Shown here: positions 7,385 through 14,744 of the stretch, one piece after another
Layout: every line of letters starts with the position of its first letter
Position numbering within the stretch: position 1 is the first letter of the stretch
Origin: Catellatospora vulcania
GTDB lineage: Bacteria; Actinomycetota; Actinomycetes; Mycobacteriales; Micromonosporaceae
DNA length: 64,000 bases
Direction of reading: 5' to 3'
Assembly: GCF_009720385.1 (NCBI RefSeq)
Contig: NZ_WARX01000017.1
Location: 186,001 to 250,000 of the forward strand
Program-made: the position numbers and the translations under genes
The notes under the pieces: generated by a model
Told to the model about the DNA's origin: nothing
Database searches by the model: none
Seen by the model: the letters and a program-made list of their open reading frames with translations, nothing else

Positions 7385-9562
7385 GTGACCCGAGACGCTG
7401 CCCCCGACACGGCCTCAAAGGTGCTCGCCGGACTCGACGAGGAGCAGGCGGCCGCGGTCACGGCGCCGCCCGGACCGGTGTGCATCCTGGCCGGGGCCGG
7501 CACCGGCAAGACCCGGGCGATCACGCACCGGATCGCGCACCGGGTGGTCACCGGGCAGGTCCAGCCGCAGCATGTGCTCGCCGTCACCTTCACCGCACGG
7601 GCCGCGGCGCAGCTGCGCGAACGGCTGGCCGGGCTGGACGCGCACGGTGTGCAGGCCCGCACGTTCCACGCCGCCGCCCTGCGCCAGCTGCGCTTCTTCG
7701 CGCCGCGGCTGCTGCGCGGCCGGGAGATGCCCGAGCTGGTCGAGAGCAAGGCGCGGCTGGTCACGCTCGCCGCCGCGCGGGCCGGGGTGCGGGCCGACCG
7801 CACCGGCGCGCGCGACCTCGCCGCCGAGATCGAGTGGTCGAAGTCGTCCCTGGTGGAGCCCAACGAGTACGTCGTCGCGGCGGCCAAGGCCGGCCGGGAG
7901 ACCCCGCTCGACGCAGCCCAGGTCGCGGCCGTCTACACGGCATACGAGCACGTCAAGCGCCAGACCGGCGTGATCGACTTCGAGGACCTGCTGCGCGCCA
8001 TGTGCTGGGGCATCGAGGAGCACTCCGACGTCGCCGAGCAGGTCCGCACGCAGTACCGGCACTTCGTCGTCGACGAGTACCAGGACGTGAACCCGCTCCA
8101 GCAGCGGCTGCTGGAGGCGTGGCTGGGCGGCCGCAAGGACCTGACCGTGGTCGGCGACGCGGCGCAGACCATCTACTCGTTCACCGGGGCCACCTCGTCG
8201 TACCTGGTGGACTTCGCGCGTACGTACCGCGCCGCGACCGTGGTCCGGCTGGTCCGTGACTACCGCTCCACCCCGCAGGTGGTCGGCCTGGCCAACGCGG
8301 TCATCCGGCAGGCCAAGGGCAGCGAGTCCCGGCTGCGGCTGGACCTGGTCGGCCAGCGCCCGGCGGGTCCGGAGCCGGACGCCCGGGTCTTCGCCGACGA
8401 GCACAACGAGGCGGTCGGGGTGGCCCGCCGCTGCGCCGACCTGATCGCGGCAGGCACCCCGGCCTCGGAGATCGCGGTGCTGTTCCGGGCCAACGCCCAG
8501 TCCGAGACGTACGAGGAGGCGCTGGCCGACGCCGGGGTGCCCTACGTGCTGCGCGGCGGCGAGCGCTTCTTCGAGCGGGCCGAGATCCGGCAGGCGATGG
8601 TGGCGCTGCGCTCGGCCTCCCGGGCCGACGGCGGCGACGACCTGGTCGCCACGGTCAGCGCGGTGCTGGTCGGGCTGGGCTGGCAGCCCGAGCGCCCGCC
8701 GTCCGGCGGGGCCGCCCGGGAACGCTGGGAGGCCCTGGCCGCGCTGGTACGCCTGGCCACCGAGTTCCGGCCCGAGCCGGGCGCCGACAACGGGCTCGCC
8801 GCATTCACCGCCGAGCTGGGCCGGCGCGCCCACGCGCAGCACGCCCCGACCGTGGCCGGGGTGACCCTGGCCAGCCTGCACTCCGCCAAGGGCCTGGAGT
8901 GGGACGCGGTGTTCCTGGTCGGGCTCGCCGAGGGCACCATGCCCACCGCGTACGCCCGCAGCGCCGAGGCGCTGGAGGAGGAGCGCCGGCTGCTGTACGT
9001 CGGCATCACCCGGGCCCGGCGGATGCTCTGGCTCAGCTACGGCGAGGCCCGCTCGTCCGGCGGCCGGGCCCGGCGTCCGTGCCGCTTCCTGCAGGGCGTG
9101 CCGGGGTTGGCGCCGTTCGGTGGCCAGGCCGCCGTGCCCCGTGCCGAGCGTCCGGCGCCCGGTGCGCCGCGCACGCCGCGCAAGACCGTGATCGTGAGTT
9201 GCCGGGTCTGCGGGGCGACGTTGCTCGCCGGGCCGGAGCGCAAGCTGGGGCGGTGCGCGGGCTGTCCGTCCTCACTGGACGAGGAGCTGTTCGAGCGGCT
9301 GGGCGACTGGCGGGCCCGGGTCGCGGCAGCCGCGAAGATCCCGGCGTACGTCGTCTTCACCGACGCCACCCTGACCGCGCTGGCCGAGCGTCAGCCATCC
9401 GACAGAGCCGGTCTCGTGGAGATCGCCGGCATCGGCCCGCGCAAACTCGAGCTGTATGGCGAGGCCGTTCTCGCGCTGTTGAAGGGTGCTTCGGTGGCGG
9501 ATTTGCTGCCTGAACAACCGACTTCAGAAGATCTTCAAAAAGATTTGGCAACAGAGCCGTAA
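7385..9562 (+). CDS. uvrD2: ATP-dependent DNA helicase UvrD2
   Basis: 725-residue SF1 helicase. Walker A AGAGTGKT at residues 36-43, motif II DEYQD near 230, and later motifs including LASLHSAKGLEWDAVFL and RRLLYVGITRAR. The C-terminal part has the tetracysteine knot (CRVCG ... CAGC, about 606-627) and an HRDC domain (about 638-715, IPAYVVFTDATLTALAE), the architecture of mycobacterial UvrD2. GTG start at 7385. DNA repair and replication function follows from the family. The helicase is followed by the whiB7 leader, as in mycobacteria. Confidence 0.95.
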   Translation: MTRDAAPDTASKVLAGLDEEQAAAVTAPPGPVCILAGAGTGKTRAITHRIAHRVVTGQVQPQHVLAVTFTARAAAQLRERLAGLDAHGVQARTFHAAALRQLRFFAPRLLRGREMPELVESKARLVTLAAARAGVRADRTGARDLAAEIEWSKSSLVEPNEYVVAAAKAGRETPLDAAQVAAVYTAYEHVKRQTGVIDFEDLLRAMCWGIEEHSDVAEQVRTQYRHFVVDEYQDVNPLQQRLLEAWLGGRKDLTVVGDAAQTIYSFTGATSSYLVDFARTYRAATVVRLVRDYRSTPQVVGLANAVIRQAKGSESRLRLDLVGQRPAGPEPDARVFADEHNEAVGVARRCADLIAAGTPASEIAVLFRANAQSETYEEALADAGVPYVLRGGERFFERAEIRQAMVALRSASRADGGDDLVATVSAVLVGLGWQPERPPSGGAARERWEALAALVRLATEFRPEPGADNGLAAFTAELGRRAHAQHAPTVAGVTLASLHSAKGLEWDAVFLVGLAEGTMPTAYARSAEALEEERRLLYVGITRARRMLWLSYGEARSSGGRARRPCRFLQGVPGLAPFGGQAAVPRAERPAPGAPRTPRKTVIVSCRVCGATLLAGPERKLGRCAGCPSSLDEELFERLGDWRARVAAAAKIPAYVVFTDATLTALAERQPSDRAGLVEIAGIGPRKLELYGEAVLALLKGASVADLLPEQPTSEDLQKDLATEP

Positions 9563-9568
9563 AACCGT

Positions 9569-9598
9569 TTGCGCCCTCCCGCCCGGGAGGCATAACCT
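9569..9598 (+). promoter_or_regulatory. Probable whiB7 promoter with AT-rich block
   Basis: TTGCGC (9569-9574), an 18-base spacer and TAACCT (9593-9598) form a plausible sigma-A promoter. AAAA at 9561-9564 lies just upstream of -35. Known WhiB7-dependent promoters carry a short AT-rich block in this position, so autoactivation is expected. The spacer contains CCTCCCGCCCGGGAGG, a dyad that may also end the uvrD2 transcript. Not tested. Confidence 0.5.
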
Positions 9599-9688
9599 TC
9601 GGACACACCACCAAGAGCGCACATCCGTGCTGCTCCTGGCGGGTGGTCAACGTTCTGCACCGACGAGGCAAGTGAGGAGGCGAGTCCC

Positions 9689-10060
9689 ATGGAGATCACG
9701 TTCAAAACCCTGAATGTCGTCGTGCCGGCGCTCGCCGCTGCGCGCGCTTCGTCAGTCGCCGTCTCGCCGATCGCCTTGGCTGCATCCCCGCAGTCGGCAC
9801 CCGCCGGCCACGCCACGTGTGGCGCAGTGGGTGCACTGGGCGCGTCGACCGTCACCGGCCTGCCGGTGGCTCAGCTGCCCGTCCTGCGACAGCTGGCCTG
9901 GAACCCGAACCCGATCAAGGTGGCCCCCGCGGGAGCCACCGAGCCGAAGAGCACCACCAGCACCATCAGCACCACCCTGGCCTACCGGAACCAGGAGTCC
10001 TCGGGCATGAAGCTCGATGGATTCGACGGGCTCCCACCTCGAGGTAAACCAAAGGTCTAA
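9689..10060 (+). CDS. Upstream ORF in the whiB7 leader (putative attenuator peptide)
   Basis: 123 codons with a strong Shine-Dalgarno, GAGGAGG (9674-9680), eight bases before ATG. The product starts MEITFKTLNVVVPALAAA and is alanine/proline/threonine-rich, with no domain I recognise. It lies in the roughly 580-base leader between the promoter and whiB7, and its TAA sits in a small hairpin (GGTCT-aaacc-AGACC) about 22 bases before the attenuator stem. In mycobacteria whiB7 is controlled by translation of a leader ORF, so this ORF is likely to sense ribosome stalling rather than make a functional protein. The length is unusual for a leader peptide; a small real protein remains possible. Confidence 0.55.
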   Translation: MEITFKTLNVVVPALAAARASSVAVSPIALAASPQSAPAGHATCGAVGALGASTVTGLPVAQLPVLRQLAWNPNPIKVAPAGATEPKSTTSTISTTLAYRNQESSGMKLDGFDGLPPRGKPKV

Positions 10061-10126
10061 ACCAGACCACCGGCTCACCTCGAGGCCGCGGAACCCGTAC
10101 ACCGGGATCCGCGGCCTTAGTTATTT
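10036..10126 (+). terminator. whiB7 attenuator: terminator hairpin with candidate antiterminator
   Basis: AGGCCGCGGA (10083-10092) pairs with TCCGCGGCCT (10108-10117), extended inside by CCC/GGG, then TTAGTTATTT. This is an intrinsic terminator 55 bases before the whiB7 ATG. A 9-base segment, CCTCGAGGT (10037-10045), can pair with ACCTCGAGG (10077-10085), which overlaps the base of the terminator stem, so an alternative antiterminator fold is possible. The upstream copy lies inside the end of the leader ORF, where ribosomes would mask it. Confidence 0.7.
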
Positions 10127-10181
10127 CCACCCCCATGGAAAGCGATCCACGAGATCGAGATGAAAGGAAGGTGACCGGAAG

Positions 10182-10541
10182 ATGAGTCTGGCGTTGGCCC
10201 CAGTCCTCGACTTCAGCGTCGAGCTGGGTGCGGAGCTGCCCTGCCGGAAGTTTGACCCCGACCTCTGGTTCTCCGACGCTCCTGCGGAGCTTGAGCTGGC
10301 GAAGTCGCTCTGCGGCGAGTGCCCGCTCAAGGTCGAGTGCCTCTCCGGGGCGCTGGAGCGCGAGGAGCCCTGGGGCGTCTGGGGCGGCGAGATCTTCGAG
10401 CGTGGTGCGGTCGTGGCGCGTAAGCGTCCGCGTGGCCGTCCGCGCAAGGACGACCTCGCTCGCGAGGCGGCCCTGGTGGCCGAGACCGAGGCGCGTGTCG
10501 CCGCGGTCACCGCTCGCGAGTCGGTCCGGCTCGCTGCCTGA
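10182..10541 (+). CDS. whiB7: WhiB7 transcriptional activator of intrinsic antibiotic resistance
   Basis: 119-residue Wbl protein. Four iron-sulfur cluster cysteines C21, C44, C47 and C53, the turn PWGVWGGE, and the AT-hook KRPRGRPRK, which is specific to WhiB7 (WblC in Streptomyces). It binds the primary sigma factor and activates promoters with AT-rich upstream blocks, giving resistance to ribosome-targeting antibiotics. It is preceded by a regulated leader with an upstream ORF and an attenuator. The surrounding gene order matches Rv3197A. ATG follows AAGGAAGGTGACCGGAAG. Confidence 0.97.
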   Translation: MSLALAPVLDFSVELGAELPCRKFDPDLWFSDAPAELELAKSLCGECPLKVECLSGALEREEPWGVWGGEIFERGAVVARKRPRGRPRKDDLAREAALVAETEARVAAVTARESVRLAA

Positions 10542-10612
10542 GCAGCAACTCCGCATCACCCAATCCAGCCGCCTGCCGGCTAAGTCACTACGACGAGCAT
10601 CGGAGAGAAGCA

Positions 10613-10768
10613 ATGAGAAACGCCATCAGCGACATATATATGATCCACGAAATCATGAGTCGGGCTCGAATGCTTGAGCCTCAGAACATCCCCTCTGAGG
10701 CTTCCCGTTCCGCCCGTCAGATCATGGTCGCCGCGCGTCGGCGTGCACGTGAGCTGTCGCAGCGATAA
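10613..10768 (+). CDS. 51-residue small protein downstream of whiB7
   Basis: Short ORF ATG 10613 to TAA 10768, with GGAGAG about six bases upstream. The product starts MRNAISDIYMIHEIMSRARM and ends ARRRARELSQR: basic, helical in appearance, no cysteines, no membrane segment. It lies 71 bases after whiB7 and immediately before a perfect terminator, so it is probably the last gene of the whiB7 transcript. I do not recognise a named family. The strong RBS, sensible composition and tight terminator argue that it is translated. Confidence 0.7.
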   Translation: MRNAISDIYMIHEIMSRARMLEPQNIPSEASRSARQIMVAARRRARELSQR

Positions 10769-10780
10769 GTGAATCAACAC

Positions 10781-10811
10781 GGATGCCCGCCGGCTCAGCC
10801 GGCGGGCATCC
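10781..10811. terminator. Perfect 14-bp hairpin terminator
   Basis: GGATGCCCGCCGGC, loop TCA, then its exact complement, followed by GCATTTATCC. Lies between the whiB7 unit and the convergent aarF-like gene and can serve both. Confidence 0.9.
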
Positions 10812-10836
10812 GCATTTATCCAGGTCAGTCGGTCGG

Positions 10837-12171
10837 TCAGTCGGTCGGCTCCGCGAAGCCGGGGAGCCAGCGCTCCAGGATGGCGCGGTAGTGCGCCTTG
10901 GCCTCCAGCTGGCACAGCACGCCGATGGAACCCAGCGTCACCCGGTGGATCATCAGGTACGACGGCGGCAGGTTCAGCTGCCGTCCCAGCGCGTACGCCG
11001 GGCTGCGCGGGCTGGCCAGCCGGGCCGCCTCCTCACGCAGCCAGGCCCGGGTGAAGCGGAACTCGTCGGCGGCCAGCGGCTCCAGCATGGGCCGCACGTA
11101 GTCGAGCACCGCCTGCGCGTCGATGTCGGCGTTGGCGCGGACGAAACCCTCGCCCTGCAGGCCCTTGAGCACCTCGTCGGCCCGGCCGGCCAGGGCGAGC
11201 CGGCTGATCCGGCCGACCGGTTCCGGCAGGCCCTGGGGCAGCCGCGCGACCGCGCCGAAGTCGATCACCGCGAGCCGGTCGTCGGGCAGCAGCCGGTAGT
11301 TGCCCGGGTGCGGGTCGGCGTGCAGCAGCCCGGCCCGCTCGGGAGCGGAGAAGTGCAGCGTGGCCATGAGCGAGCCCGCCCGGTCCCGCTGCGCCACGGT
11401 GCCCGTACTGATGATCTTCGAGAGCGGGATGCCCTCGACCCACTCGGTGACCAGCACCCGCGGGGCCGCCGCCAGCACCTGCGGCACCAGGATCTGCTCG
11501 TCGCCGGCGTACGCCGACGCGAAGGCGCGCTGGCTGGCGGCCTCCAGCTCGTAGTCCAGCTCCTCGACGACCCGCGCCCGCAGCTCGGTGACCAGCGGCT
11601 TGACGTCCAGCCCGGGCTGGATCACCTTGAACAGCCCGGCCAGCCGGGACAGCTGGGTCAGGTCGGCGATCAGCGCGTCACCCGCACCCGGGTACTGGAT
11701 CTTCACGGCGACCGGGATGCCGGTGCGCTTGCGCGGCACCTTCCACACGGCCCGGTGCACCTGGCCGATGCTCGCCGCGGCCGCGGGCTCGTCGTCGAAC
11801 TCGCGGAACAGCGACCGCCAGTCGCTGCCCAGCTGCTCGGCCAGCACCTTGTGCACGGTGGCCGCGGGCAGCGGCGGGGCCGCCTCCTGGAGCTTGGTCA
11901 GCGCGTCGCGGTAGGGCTCGGCCAGCGCGTCGGGCAGCGCCGCCTCGAACACGCTCAGCGCCTGGCCGAGCTTCATGGCACCGCCCTTGAGCTGGCCCAG
12001 CACGCTGAACAGCTGCTCGGCCGTACGCTCCTGGATCTCGGCGGAGATCACGTCGGTGGCCATGCCGGTGACCCGCTTGCCGAACCCGAGCACGGTCCGC
12101 CCGGCGAAGCCCAGGGGAAGAGAAGCCAGCTTGGCGGTCCGGGAGACGGCACGGCGCGGGATGTCGGTCAC
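10837..12171 (-). CDS. AarF/UbiB (ABC1) family atypical kinase
   Basis: About 444 residues from the proposed GTG at 12171. Family motifs: KGGAMKLGQ (the KxGQ-type motif), AAAASIGQVHRA (alanine-rich loop), VAVKIQYPG (lysine), EELDYELEA, LHADPHPGNY and VIDFGAVARL (the metal-binding Asp). UbiB-type proteins are membrane-associated ATPases linked to lipid or quinone metabolism. The ortholog in M. tuberculosis is Rv3197, next to whiB7. The open frame continues to 12441, but that part overlaps the ThiF-like gene and is low complexity, so the start near VTDIPRRAV is preferred; its RBS is weak. Confidence 0.9.
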   Translation of the reverse strand: MTDIPRRAVSRTAKLASLPLGFAGRTVLGFGKRVTGMATDVISAEIQERTAEQLFSVLGQLKGGAMKLGQALSVFEAALPDALAEPYRDALTKLQEAAPPLPAATVHKVLAEQLGSDWRSLFREFDDEPAAAASIGQVHRAVWKVPRKRTGIPVAVKIQYPGAGDALIADLTQLSRLAGLFKVIQPGLDVKPLVTELRARVVEELDYELEAASQRAFASAYAGDEQILVPQVLAAAPRVLVTEWVEGIPLSKIISTGTVAQRDRAGSLMATLHFSAPERAGLLHADPHPGNYRLLPDDRLAVIDFGAVARLPQGLPEPVGRISRLALAGRADEVLKGLQGEGFVRANADIDAQAVLDYVRPMLEPLAADEFRFTRAWLREEAARLASPRSPAYALGRQLNLPPSYLMIHRVTLGSIGVLCQLEAKAHYRAILERWLPGFAEPTD

Positions 12172-12247
12172 CGTGCCATTGTTGCCGACCTCGCGGATTT
12201 CGGCCCGTTCCGGCAGGTGAAGACCCTGTGGAGATGTCGGTGCGGGG

Positions 12248-13375
12248 TCAGCCGCGCCGCCGCCGGATGCAGTCGCAGGACGGGTGGGGTGACCAGGTGC
12301 GCCGTCGCCAGGGCAGGACACCGTTGATCTCGACGGTGGCGCCGATCGTGGTCGGCGCGGCCCCGTCGAGGTAGGCCAGCACCTCGGCGGCGGCGAAACC
12401 GGCGGCGGTGAGGCGGGTCGCCGCCGGGCACGGCTCGCCACCGGCCGGCGCCTGGGCGAGCTGGGCCACCAGCCGGGGCCAGGACGGGTCGCGGTCAGTG
12501 CGGTGCAGATCGAGGCAGTGCAGGCAGGGCCCGCCGGTGACGGGCACGAGCGGCCCGACCACGGCGACCCCGTCGCGTACGGTCAGCGCCAGGTGCGGCA
12601 CCCTGCGCCGCGTTCCGCGGGTGGCCACCGCATACCCCACCTGTACCCGGAACGTGGCGTCCGTGGCACGCAGGGTGGCCGCGTGGGGTGCCTGGCCCCG
12701 CGTCCCGGGTGCGGGGGCCGCCGAGGCCGCTGTGCCGGAAGCCGAGCCCATCTTGGCCGCTGTGCCGGCCGCGTGGCCCGTGGCCGCCGTACCTGCCGCG
12801 TGGCCCGTGGCCGCCGTACCTGCCGCAGGGCTCGTGACCGCGGTGCCCGGTGCAGGGCTGAGCGCGGCCGCCGCGCCGGAGGAGGCGACCAGCCCCACCT
12901 TGCCTATCCCGGCGTCCAGCAGTGCCGTGGCGACCAGCCGGGCCGTCGGGCCGGCACCGGCGATGATCACCCGTGCCAGCGCCCGCCGCTGCAGCACCCG
13001 GGCCGGGGTGCCGGCGCTCTCCGTTCGGCGCAGGGCGAGCGCGGCGGCCTCGTCGGCGAGCCGGGCCCGGTGCTCGGCGGGCAGCGCCGAGGGCATCAGC
13101 GCGTGGGCCGGCATGACCAGACCCTGCTCGGTCAGCGCGGCCAGCACCTCGTGCACGTCCTCGGCCCGCATGCCGAGCCGTCCCATCTCGGCCAGCAGGG
13201 CCCGCTCGGTGCGGGAGCCGTCGAGCAGCTCCAGCAGCCGAGCCGCGGACCGGTGCGGCAGCTCCAGCACCACGGCATGCTCGGGGTCGGTGCCGAGCTG
13301 GACGGTGTGACGGTCGCGCCACATCGGGCGCAGCCCCGGCAGCAGGGCCGGGCGGGACATCGGGGAGCGGCTCAC
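12248..13375 (-). CDS. ThiF/E1-like protein (TOMM-type leader-binding fold)
   Basis: 375 residues. N-terminal part (to about residue 130) looks like the winged leader-recognition region of TOMM or ThiF-like proteins (ARLLELLDGSRTERALLAEM). A Rossmann segment follows (RVIIAGAGPTARLVATALLDAG), with only a trace of the usual adenylation motifs. C-terminal CLHC and CDC (HPSCDC) could bind zinc, as CxxC pairs do in this family. Residues near 185-225 are alanine/glycine/threonine-rich and contain a 27-bp tandem duplication. No precursor peptide or modification enzyme is nearby, so a natural-product role is not supported. It is codirectional with and upstream of the aarF-like gene. Confidence 0.7.
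   Translation of the reverse strand: MSRSPMSRPALLPGLRPMWRDRHTVQLGTDPEHAVVLELPHRSAARLLELLDGSRTERALLAEMGRLGMRAEDVHEVLAALTEQGLVMPAHALMPSALPAEHRARLADEAAALALRRTESAGTPARVLQRRALARVIIAGAGPTARLVATALLDAGIGKVGLVASSGAAAALSPAPGTAVTSPAAGTAATGHAAGTAATGHAAGTAAKMGSASGTAASAAPAPGTRGQAPHAATLRATDATFRVQVGYAVATRGTRRRVPHLALTVRDGVAVVGPLVPVTGGPCLHCLDLHRTDRDPSWPRLVAQLAQAPAGGEPCPAATRLTAAGFAAAEVLAYLDGAAPTTIGATVEINGVLPWRRRTWSPHPSCDCIRRRRG
12771..12824. repeat. Two perfect 27-bp tandem repeats inside the ThiF-like gene
   Basis: The unit begins GCGTGGCCCGTGGCCGCC and repeats exactly, with degenerate flanking copies. It encodes nine-residue repeats of the TGHAAGTAA type, in frame, so it lengthens a linker without breaking the gene. 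Confidence 0.9.
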
Positions 13376-13414
13376 AGCGTGAGGTTGCCAGTGTCCGACG
13401 GGGTCCGGCCGGGG

Positions 13415-13477
13415 TTATCCACAGCTCGTCCCCCGTGATCAAGAGGTTTTCCACAGCGCTGACCGGGGTTATCCACA
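13415..13477 (+). promoter_or_regulatory. Cluster of three DnaA-box-like sites
   Basis: TTATCCACA occurs at 13415-13423 and again at 13469-13477, both matching the DnaA box consensus exactly, with the variant TTTTCCACA at 13447-13455. All point the same way. They lie just upstream of the ThiF-like gene start (13375) and beyond the 3' end of the DUF5679 gene. There is no dnaA, dnaN or gyrase gene nearby, so this is not oriC. Confidence 0.65.
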
Positions 13478-13504
13478 GATCTTGGGGAAGATTGTCGGGA
13501 AAGC

Positions 13505-13537
13505 GACAGGAGCCCGCAGTGTCTGCGGGCTCCTGTC
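13505..13537 (-). terminator. Perfect 15-bp hairpin terminator
   Basis: GACAGGAGCCCGCAG, loop TGT and exact complement. Follows the stop of the DUF5679 gene (13550) on the minus strand by 12 bases, with a short T-rich tail in that direction. Confidence 0.9.
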
Positions 13538-13549
13538 TCGCGTTGTTCC

Positions 13550-13705
13550 TCAGGCCTTGCCGAGAATGCGGTTCACGGTCGTACCGCAGACGGGGCAGGG
13601 CCCCTTGGCCATCCGCATGCCAGTCTTGGAGATCTCCACCTTGCCGGTGAAGTCACGCTTTTCCTTGCACTTCACGCAGTAGCCGTTGTACTTCTCTTCG
13701 GCCAC
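13550..13705 (-). CDS. DUF5679 small zinc-ribbon protein
   Basis: 51 residues. GTG start at 13705 with GGAGGA upstream. Two CxxC knuckles, YCVKC and CPVCG, separated by about 24 residues, form a zinc ribbon; the rest is VAEEKYNG ... VNRILGKA. I recognise it as the DUF5679 type found across actinobacteria, of unknown function. It is a monocistronic gene with its own perfect terminator. Confidence 0.88.
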   Translation of the reverse strand: MAEEKYNGYCVKCKEKRDFTGKVEISKTGMRMAKGPCPVCGTTVNRILGKA

Positions 13706-13966
13706 GATTCCTCCTCATGATCCACGGTGACTCGTCCCGGCGGCTTGCGCTGTGACGGTGGAAGTCTGCCTGCCCGAATCGATCTGAGTAGTCAGGTTAC
13801 GCGGGACACGCCGGAGTCATCACGCTTGTAGAAAATGAGGCATTTTCTTAAAGTCGCCTGTGCATTGAGTAATGTCCCTTATGCGAACCAGTGGTGCGGG
13901 TCACGGTCAGAAGAATTTTCTTGGCGAAGGCCAACTATCCCGGCAAATCTGGCGATGATCACAAGA
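13706..13966. other. Intergenic region, relatively AT-rich, no gene seen
   Basis: Holds the upstream region of the DUF5679 gene. The stretch 13830-13930 is noticeably less GC-rich than its surroundings. An open frame from 13835 on the plus strand has no RBS and atypical composition, and I do not call it a gene. Confidence 0.5.
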
Positions 13967-13973
13967 TTGACCC

Positions 13974-14004
13974 TTGCGCCCCCCTGGCACCCGGCCGCTA
14001 GCGT
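13974..14004 (+). promoter_or_regulatory. Promoter of a leaderless transcript before the M48-type gene
   Basis: TTGCGC (13974-13979), 19-base spacer, TAGCGT (13999-14004), then seven bases to a GTG at 14012. A -10 hexamer 6-7 bases before a start codon is the usual layout of actinobacterial leaderless mRNAs. Confidence 0.5.
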
Positions 14005-14011
14005 CCCTTCC

Positions 14012-14068
14012 GTGAGTAACAACCCCCTGGTTACCCGCGGGTGCCCCCTGGTCTGCGCCGGTCGTTAA
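14012..14068 (+). CDS. Putative 18-codon leaderless leader ORF coupled to the M48-type gene
   Basis: GTG 14012 begins VSNNPLVTRGCPLVCAGR and ends in TAA at 14066-14068, which overlaps the ATG of the next gene by one base (TAATG). The next gene has no clear Shine-Dalgarno of its own, so translation may reach it by termination-reinitiation. The peptide itself matches nothing I know. The alternative is that the downstream gene simply starts at the GTG at 14041. Confidence 0.4.
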   Translation: MSNNPLVTRGCPLVCAGR

Positions 14069-14595
14069 TGGCCGCCGCACGCAAACCCGTGGTAGAGGTC
14101 CGGCGCAGTGAGCGCCGGCGGCGGACGGTGTCCGCCTACCGTGAGGGGGAGCGGGTGGTGGTGCTCATCCCGAGCCAGTTCTCCCGGGCCGAGGAGAGCG
14201 AATGGGTGAGCAAGATGCTCGCCCGGCTCGCCGCCCGCGATCAGCGCAGCCAGCGCAGCGACGCCGACCTGGAGGTCCGCGCCCGCCAGCTGGCCTGCCG
14301 CTACCTGCCCGAGTTCGGCGCCGTCGCGGTGCCCACCACGGTGCGCTGGGTCGGCAACCAGAACGGCCGCTGGGGCTCCTGCACCCCCGCCGACCGCACC
14401 ATCCGGCTGTCCGAGCGGGTGCGCGACATGCCGGTCTGGGTCGGCGACTACGTGCTGCTCCACGAGCTGGTGCACCTCATCGTGCCGAGCCACAACGCCC
14501 GCTTCTGGGCCCTGGTCGGCCGCTACCCCCGCACCGAACGCGCCCGCGGCTACCTCGAAGGCATCGCCGCCGCCGAACACGCCCGCGCCGAGTAG
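14068..14595 (+). CDS. M48-type YgjP-like zinc metallopeptidase
   Basis: 175 residues. Signature VGNQNGRWGSCTPADRTIRL followed by YVLLHELVHLIVPSHNARFW: HELVH binds zinc, and the downstream H-N-x-x-F-W is typical of the YgjP/DUF45 family. Cytoplasmic, no signal peptide. Family function is poorly known. The gene ends just before a long hairpin and converges on the DUF2342 gene. Start taken at MAAARKPVVEVRRS; a GTG at 14041 is the alternative. Confidence 0.85.
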   Translation: MAAARKPVVEVRRSERRRRTVSAYREGERVVVLIPSQFSRAEESEWVSKMLARLAARDQRSQRSDADLEVRARQLACRYLPEFGAVAVPTTVRWVGNQNGRWGSCTPADRTIRLSERVRDMPVWVGDYVLLHELVHLIVPSHNARFWALVGRYPRTERARGYLEGIAAAEHARAE

Positions 14596-14658
14596 CACCC
14601 TTCCCTGACGGGCCTCACCGCACCACTCGGCGGTTGCGCCCCACCCCGTTCTCAATAG

Positions 14659-14715
14659 ACGTCGGCCTATCTGGATGAGAATTCGTGGATCGAACTCATC
14701 CGGATAGGCCGACGT
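14659..14715. terminator. 21-bp stem hairpin between convergent genes
   Basis: ACGTCGGCCTATCTGGATGA (from 14659) pairs with TCATCCGGATAGGCCGACGT (ending 14715) with a single G-U wobble. It lies between genes ending at 14595 and 14745, so it probably terminates both. The stem is longer than usual and relatively AT-rich, so a repeat-family origin is possible. Confidence 0.8.
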
Positions 14716-14744
14716 ATATGTAAAGCGCGGCGCGCCGCGCAGGG

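Noticed and set aside
13415-13477. Origin of replication
   Set aside because: Only three boxes, no AT-rich unwinding region and no dnaA, dnaN or gyr genes.
13835-14068. 77-codon plus-strand frame before the M48-type gene
   Set aside because: No RBS and no sensible composition upstream of 14012; only its last 18 codons are considered as a possible leaderless ORF.
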